From Ignavibacteria bacterium (GTDB lineage: Bacteria > Bacteroidota > Ignavibacteria > UBA10030): 54,935 nucleotides of DNA. The notes under the pieces were generated by a model. The model was not told the origin of the DNA. It saw nothing but the letters and a program-made list of their open reading frames with translations, and made no database searches. Positions 50,727 to 54,935 of this stretch are shown here, in pieces. How positions within the stretch are numbered: position 1 is the first letter of the stretch; every line of letters starts with the position of its first letter. Where the stretch lies: assembly GCA_016873805.1 (NCBI GenBank), contig VGVZ01000023.1:1-54935 (forward strand), written 5' to 3'. The position numbers were made by a program, and so were the translations under genes.

Positions 50727-51977
50727 ATGAATGTCCAACAGGCAAGAATTGAATCGGAGCGCTGTCTCCAATGCTTCGATGCTCCGTGTACGGCAGCGTG
50801 CCCGACGCACATCGATGTGACGAAGTTCATTGGCATGATCCGGAGCGGAAACATCCTTGGTGCGGCTGAAGTCGTGAAGACCTCGAACGCGCTCGCGAAT
50901 ACGTGCGGCAGCGTCTGTCCTCAGGAGATCTTTTGTCAATCGGTCTGCACGCGCGCGCAGCAAGATTCACCGATCCAGATTCGCGAGCTTCATCGCTTCG
51001 CCACACAGTATGAACGCGAACGGGGCTATTCGATCCCTAAGGTGTTTCCGAAAAAAGTGGGAAAGGTCGCGGTGATCGGAGCAGGTCCCTCCGGACTCGG
51101 ATGCGCGTATGAGCTGGCGAAGTTCGGATACGATGTATACGTCTACGATTCCGGCAGACCCGGTGGCGTTCCGAGGAACAGCATTCCGTCGTTTCGTCTT
51201 GCCGACGACGAACTGGACCTCGATACGAAGTTCCTCTCCCAGTTCTTTGCTCTGAAAAGACAGACGATTGATGCGAAATCATTCAAGAACATCGTCCAAT
51301 CGCATGGTGCCACATTCGTGGCAATCGGTTTGGGGCTTGATCGTTCACTCGGTATTCCGGGGGAGAATCTGAAGGGTGTCGTCCCTGTGCTGACATTCCT
51401 GGAGAAGGCAAAGGCGAAACCGCGGAGCATGAAGATCGGCAAAAAGGTGGTCATTGTTGGCGGAGGGAACGTCTCGCTCGATGCCGCAGCAACAGCGAAA
51501 CGATTGGGAGCCGAAAGTGTTATTCTCATCTACCGCCGAAGCGAAAAAGAGATGCGCGTGTGGAAGAGTGAGCTCGAGGAGGCGCGGGCACAGGGTGTTG
51601 AGATTCGATTCCTGACGAATCCCGTCAAAGTTGTTGGAAAATCGAGAGTCACAGGAATCAAATGCCGCAACACCCGTCTCAGCAAAAAGAAAGACAAGAC
51701 CGGAAGACCTATTCCGGTTGAGGTCCAAGGATCTGATTTCGTTCTCGAGGCGAATGCCGTGATCGTTGCGATCGGACAGAAGATCAAAGCCGACTGGCTG
51801 GGGGGGATCAAGCGCACAAGCGCAGGATATATTAAGGTGGACGATGATTTCCAGACCTCTCTACCGGGCGTGTTTGCCGGAGGCGATGTGATTGCCGGGG
51901 AGGGTACGGTTGTTCAGTCGGTTGCCCACGGAAAGCATGCGGCTCAGGCCATTCATGAATTTCTTTCAGCGAAGTGA
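50727..51977 (+). CDS. preT: NAD(P)-dependent dihydropyrimidine dehydrogenase subunit PreT-like
   Basis: 416 residues. The N-terminal ~110 residues hold the cysteine clusters of the GltB/PreT family (CLQCFDAPCTAACPTH, CGSVCPQEIFCQSVC). Then come FAD and NAD Rossmann motifs (VAVIGAGPSGLGCAYEL, VVIVGGGNVSLDAAATA) and the C-terminal FAGGDVIAGEGTVVQSV. Adjacency to PreA makes it the NAD-binding, electron-transferring half of a dihydropyrimidine dehydrogenase-like complex. It could equally act as an oxidoreductase for a purine intermediate. The stop overlaps or nearly touches the preA start. Confidence 0.88.
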   Translation: MNVQQARIESERCLQCFDAPCTAACPTHIDVTKFIGMIRSGNILGAAEVVKTSNALANTCGSVCPQEIFCQSVCTRAQQDSPIQIRELHRFATQYERERGYSIPKVFPKKVGKVAVIGAGPSGLGCAYELAKFGYDVYVYDSGRPGGVPRNSIPSFRLADDELDLDTKFLSQFFALKRQTIDAKSFKNIVQSHGATFVAIGLGLDRSLGIPGENLKGVVPVLTFLEKAKAKPRSMKIGKKVVIVGGGNVSLDAAATAKRLGAESVILIYRRSEKEMRVWKSELEEARAQGVEIRFLTNPVKVVGKSRVTGIKCRNTRLSKKKDKTGRPIPVEVQGSDFVLEANAVIVAIGQKIKADWLGGIKRTSAGYIKVDDDFQTSLPGVFAGGDVIAGEGTVVQSVAHGKHAAQAIHEFLSAK

Positions 51978-51985
51978 GGTGTGTC

Positions 51986-53218
51986 GTGGAATTCAGATCA
52001 TTCAAAGAAATCGAGGTGTACCCCACACGTGATCTCTCGTACGACTTTCTGGGAATCCATTTCGAGAATCCATTCATACTTGCCGCCGCTCCCTCGACCG
52101 ACAACGTTGACATGGTGCGTCGTGCCTTTGACATGGGGTGGGCCGGTGCGATCCTGAAAACGACCTCCGTGGAGGGAACGCGCGTTGATCTCTGCTATCC
52201 AATGATGTCGACGTTCGATCACGAGGGGAAGAAACTGTTCGGGATGGGGAACATCGATCTGATCTCCGAACATCACATCGACAAAGTCGAATACAATGTC
52301 CGGATGCTGAAGAAAGAGTTTCCTGAAAAAATGGTCGCGGCAAGCATCATGGCGGGCCGAAAAGAAGATTGGCAGTCACTCGTCCAGCGGCTGGAGGAAG
52401 CAGGAGCCGATCTGATCGAATGCAGTTTCTCCTGTCCGCAAGGAAATATCGGCGAAGATCCCGGAAAGATGCTGGCACAAAGCGTGAGTGCAACAGAACT
52501 GACTGCGCGCTGGGTGAAGGAAGCGACAAAGAAGATACCGGTCTCGATCAAAATCACGCCTCATGTGACCGATATCGTGGAAGTTGCGAAGGCGGTCAAG
52601 CGGAGCGGATGCGATGCGCTGACGGCGTCGAACTCGATCCAGGCGTTGATGGGAATCGACATCCGAACGTTCTCCCCCTATCCGAGTCTCGGCGGCAGAT
52701 CCACCTACAGCGGAATGACCGGTCCGGCGATCAAGCCGATTACCCTGCGCACGATCGCGGAAATTGCCCGAAATGTCGATATCCCGATTCTCGGTACCGG
52801 AGGCGCGTCGACATGGGGGGATTCCGTTGAATTCATGTCCGTGGGGGCCGGTGTGGTGCAGTTTTGCACGGTTGTGATGCACTACGGTTTCAGGGTCATC
52901 GATGACCTCAAGAGCGGGATGTCACATTATCTGCAGGAGATGAAGTTCTCGTCGCCGGTCGAGATCATCGGCAGGGCGCTCCCGAACATCGTGACGCACG
53001 ATGATCTTCCGCGCCGAACCATCCGAAGTCATATCGACGAAGAACTCTGTATCGCCTGCGATCTGTGCGTTGTCGCATGCCGCGACGGTGGTCACATGGC
53101 GATCGATCAGAGGCCAAGCCGCATACCGTCGGTCGATCACGAGCGGTGTGTGGGATGCGGACTCTGCCAGCATGTCTGTCCAGTCGATGGTTGTATCAGT
53201 ATGCAGGTTGTTCCCTGA
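51986..53218 (+). CDS. preA: Dihydropyrimidine dehydrogenase subunit PreA-like
   Basis: 410 residues from GTG 51986, chosen because GAGGT sits five bases upstream; GTG 51974 overlapping preT is the other option. The first ~300 residues are the FMN barrel of dihydroorotate/dihydropyrimidine dehydrogenases (FENPFILAAAPSTDNVDM, ECSFSCPQGN with the active-site cysteine, SIKITPHVTDI, TASNSIQALMGID, GTGGASTWGDSVEFM). The C-terminal part has two [4Fe-4S] motifs (CIACDLCVVACRD and CVGCGLCQHVCPV). With PreT it reduces uracil/thymine or oxidises the dihydro forms. In this cluster it may handle a ureide-ring intermediate. Confidence 0.9.
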   Translation: MEFRSFKEIEVYPTRDLSYDFLGIHFENPFILAAAPSTDNVDMVRRAFDMGWAGAILKTTSVEGTRVDLCYPMMSTFDHEGKKLFGMGNIDLISEHHIDKVEYNVRMLKKEFPEKMVAASIMAGRKEDWQSLVQRLEEAGADLIECSFSCPQGNIGEDPGKMLAQSVSATELTARWVKEATKKIPVSIKITPHVTDIVEVAKAVKRSGCDALTASNSIQALMGIDIRTFSPYPSLGGRSTYSGMTGPAIKPITLRTIAEIARNVDIPILGTGGASTWGDSVEFMSVGAGVVQFCTVVMHYGFRVIDDLKSGMSHYLQEMKFSSPVEIIGRALPNIVTHDDLPRRTIRSHIDEELCIACDLCVVACRDGGHMAIDQRPSRIPSVDHERCVGCGLCQHVCPVDGCISMQVVP

Positions 53219-53241
53219 ACACACTCAAAGGAAACTGTTCA

Positions 53242-54444
53242 ATGCCGGAAAGACGCATAAGAAAAGGCCACCTGGCCGCGATCAATGAGCTCAAGAAGTT
53301 GAAGCTGAAGCTGTACAACAATGATTTTCTTCTCACATGGGATCGCAGCGATGACGAACTGAGGTCGATTGTTCTTGTGGCGGAGTTGTTCAAAGAACTG
53401 CACAGGGCGGGGATATCGTTTCGAACGTTCGATACAGGTCTGGCGATCTCGATATTCCGAGATAAATCCACTCGCACCCGATTCAGTTTTGCGTCCGCCG
53501 TGAATGCGCTCGGACTCGGACTTTCGGAGCTCGACGAAGAAAAATCCCAGATTTCGCACGGCGAGACCGTGCGCGAGACGGCGAACATGATCTCGTTTCT
53601 GACCGAGACGATCGGCATTCGGGACGATATGTACCTCGGTGAAGGGAACAAGTACATGAGAGAAGTGGCGTCGGCCGTGCAGGATGGATTCGACAACGAA
53701 GTGCTCCATCGCAGGCCAAGCATCATCAACCTGCAGTGCGATATTGATCATCCGACACAGACGCTGGCCGATCTCATGCAGTTGACGCGTTACTTTGGAT
53801 CACTGAAGAACCTGCGTGGCAAGAAGATTGCCATGACGTGGGCGTATTCTCCGAGTTACGGCAAGCCGCTTTCTGTCCCTCAGGGGATTATCGGACTGAT
53901 GACACGGTTCGGCATGAACGTCTCGCTTGCGTATCCGAGAGGATACGACCTCATTCCGGAAGTGATTACGCTCGCCAAGAAGAACTCGGCGCGGAACGGT
54001 GGTTCGTTCGAAATCGTGGATAACATGGAAGACGCGTTTGATCGTGCAGATGTGGTCTATCCGAAATCGTGGGCACCGTACTTGGTGATGCAGAGACGAA
54101 CGGAGTTCTTGCACAACGGCGACGAGAACGGACTCGTTGCATTGGAGAAAGAGTGTCTGGCGAACAACGCCCGCTACAAGAGCTGGGAGTGCGATGAACG
54201 GAAGATGCGTCTCACGGCGAAGGGGAAGGCACTCTATATGCACTGCCTGCCGGCCGATATCTCCGGTGTGAGCTGCGAGCAAGGGGAAGTCTCGAAGAAG
54301 GTGTTTGAAAAATACCGGCTCGCGACGTATGCGGAGGCGGGGTACAAGCCGTTTGTGATCGCCGCGATGATCTTCCTGACCCGCGTCCAGGATCCCGCGA
54401 AGCGTCTGCAGCAGATCATCAGGAAAAACAGTAGTCGCGGATAA
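53242..54444 (+). CDS. ygeW: YgeW-type carbamoyltransferase (knotted AOTCase family)
   Basis: 400 residues from ATG 53242 (AAAGGAA upstream; the track to 53065 overlaps preA). Marks: carbamoyl-phosphate loop FRDKSTRTRFSFASA, QCDIDHPTQTLADL, MTWAYSPSYGKPLSVP, and MHCLPADISGVSCE near the C-terminus. The length and inserts match YgeW rather than OTC (about 330 residues). In E. coli the gene lies in the same type of cluster; a phosphorolytic cleavage of a ureido compound to give carbamoyl-phosphate is the usual proposal. No carbamate kinase is in the window. The last codons (SRG, TAA) are inside a repeat. Confidence 0.88.
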   Translation: MPERRIRKGHLAAINELKKLKLKLYNNDFLLTWDRSDDELRSIVLVAELFKELHRAGISFRTFDTGLAISIFRDKSTRTRFSFASAVNALGLGLSELDEEKSQISHGETVRETANMISFLTETIGIRDDMYLGEGNKYMREVASAVQDGFDNEVLHRRPSIINLQCDIDHPTQTLADLMQLTRYFGSLKNLRGKKIAMTWAYSPSYGKPLSVPQGIIGLMTRFGMNVSLAYPRGYDLIPEVITLAKKNSARNGGSFEIVDNMEDAFDRADVVYPKSWAPYLVMQRRTEFLHNGDENGLVALEKECLANNARYKSWECDERKMRLTAKGKALYMHCLPADISGVSCEQGEVSKKVFEKYRLATYAEAGYKPFVIAAMIFLTRVQDPAKRLQQIIRKNSSRG

Positions 54445-54517
54445 CACGAAAGAAACGGATTCGCGCGGATTGCAGATCCGCGTTTTTCCGTGCTGTTTCA
54501 GCGCGATCCGTGGTTCC
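54434..54517 (+). repeat. Intergenic repeat, copy D
   Basis: Starts GTCGCGGATAACACGAAAG, has GGATTCGCGCGGATTGCAG in the middle and ends GCGATCCGTGGTTCC. It supplies the stop codon of the YgeW gene and fills the gap before the GxxExxY gene. Confidence 0.8.
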
Positions 54518-54534
54518 ATTTCAATGGGGGGAAT

Positions 54535-54813
54535 ATGGGAACACTCATTCACGAGGAATTGTCGAATCGGATCATCGGTTGTTTCTACCAAGTCTACAAC
54601 ACGCTGGGGCACGGATTTCTTGAAAAGGTCTACGAGAATTCATTGTTGATAGAGTTGCGGAAGCAGGGACTTCAAGCGGAGCAACAAATACGGAGAGATG
54701 TATTCTATGATGGTCTTCGGGTGGGAGAGTATTTCGCGGATATCGTGGTCGATGATCGTGTGATAATTGAATTGAAAGCAGCCGATGGTATTGCTCCGGA
54801 ACATGAAGGGTAA
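54535..54813 (+). pseudogene. GxxExxY-family protein, truncated at the 3' end by an insertion sequence
   Basis: 92 residues from ATG 54535 (GGGGGG upstream). It has the family motif in LGHGFLEKVYENSLLIEL, then EYFADIVVDDRVIIELKAAD, the PD-(D/E)xK-like core of the GxxExxY group. Intact members continue after 'HE' with about 35 more residues (AQLL.YLK...GLL.NF). Here the frame ends HEG and a stop at 54811-54813, exactly where insertion-sequence-like DNA starts (GGGTAATGTCAAGAG). So the gene is broken, missing its last third or so. Function of the family is not established. Confidence 0.75.
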
Positions 54814-54815
54814 TG

Positions 54816-54935
54816 TCAAGAGTTATGTGTAAAAGCAGCTGGGCGATTGTTCCAGTTGTGGTTTAAGAGTCCAAAGACGTTGTGATAGATCCGATCAGCA
54901 CTTGCCGGGTTAACGAAGGTACCGCCCATAGGTCG
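54816..54935 (-). mobile_element. C-terminal end of a probable transposase, insertion sequence cut by the window edge
   Basis: The minus strand is open from the window edge to TGA at 54816-54818 and encodes 39 residues (RPMGGTFVNPASADRIYHNV, then LLNHNWNNRP, ending FTHNS). The last residues, followed by the terminal sequence CTCTTGACATTACCC, look like the tail and end repeat of an IS256/mutator-type transposase. The other end lies outside, so the family is uncertain. Confidence 0.45.

Overview
The window reads as a chromosomal segment of an anaerobic or facultative plant-polysaccharide degrader from the Bacteroidota / Ignavibacteria-Chlorobi (FCB) side of the tree. The grounds are three C-terminal type IX secretion (T9SS) sorting domains with the QNYPNPFNPST signature, an outer-membrane barrel of the OMP_b-brl type, a Bacteroidota-type xylulokinase and sodium:sugar symporter, lipoprotein glycosidases, and a moderately GC-rich sequence by eye. 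This assignment is an inference from gene content; no rRNA or other phylogenetic marker is present.

Region 1 (1-17700) is a xylan/arabinoxylan utilisation locus, all on the + strand. It holds a GH30 fragment, a GH10 xylanase split by an in-frame TAG, a GH35-like lipoprotein, a GH127 beta-L-arabinofuranosidase, a FucI/AraA-type isomerase, a sodium:solute symporter, ribulokinase, a GH51 arabinofuranosidase, ribulose-5-phosphate 4-epimerase, a HAD phosphatase, a mutarotase, the stump of a GH115-type alpha-glucuronidase and a second, intact GH10. Extracellular and periplasmic enzymes release L-arabinose and xylo-oligosaccharides; the symporter, isomerase, kinase and epimerase take arabinose to xylulose-5-phosphate. 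Several genes here look damaged: a frameshift in GH30, stops in GH10 and GH115, and no normal start codon in araB.

Region 2 (17721-29238) is a corrinoid methyl-transfer module set inside sugar genes. On the + strand are a UroD-family methyltransferase, a corrinoid protein, a homocysteine methyltransferase, a MetF-MetV fusion and a methyl-H4F:corrinoid methyltransferase. Converging on the - strand are xylulokinase, an ATP-dependent corrinoid activator (RACo type), a protein with a MetH-type activation domain and a 108-residue orphan. Mannonate dehydratase (glucuronate pathway) diverges from xylulokinase. Together the genes provide every module of cobalamin-dependent methionine synthase as separate polypeptides, plus an extra methyl-donor enzyme and a methyl-H4F oxidation/reduction enzyme. 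The placement between glucuronoxylan genes and uxuA suggests that the methyl donor may be 4-O-methyl-glucuronate from xylan. This is the main candidate for an undescribed system.

Region 3 (29297-38333) is miscellaneous and repeat-rich: a transglutaminase-like protein, a large CHASE-PAS-PAS hybrid histidine kinase, a polysaccharide deacetylase stump, a secreted MsrB, a RAYT (REP-associated) transposase bracketed by two copies of one palindrome, a nested inverted-repeat element, the decayed end of a restriction-modification gene, and a carboxypeptidase-regulatory/OMP barrel protein.

Region 4 (39031-54444) is one long + strand purine/hydantoin catabolic cluster resembling the E. coli yge/xdh/ssnA region: hydantoinase, a two-subunit xanthine dehydrogenase, a threonine-synthase-like PLP enzyme, SsnA-type amidohydrolase, a second three-subunit molybdenum hydroxylase, PreT/PreA and a YgeW-type carbamoyltransferase. 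A family of about 90 bp intergenic repeats punctuates it, and in three places the repeat itself supplies the stop codon. The window ends in a GxxExxY-family gene that appears to have been cut by an insertion sequence whose transposase tail runs off the right edge.
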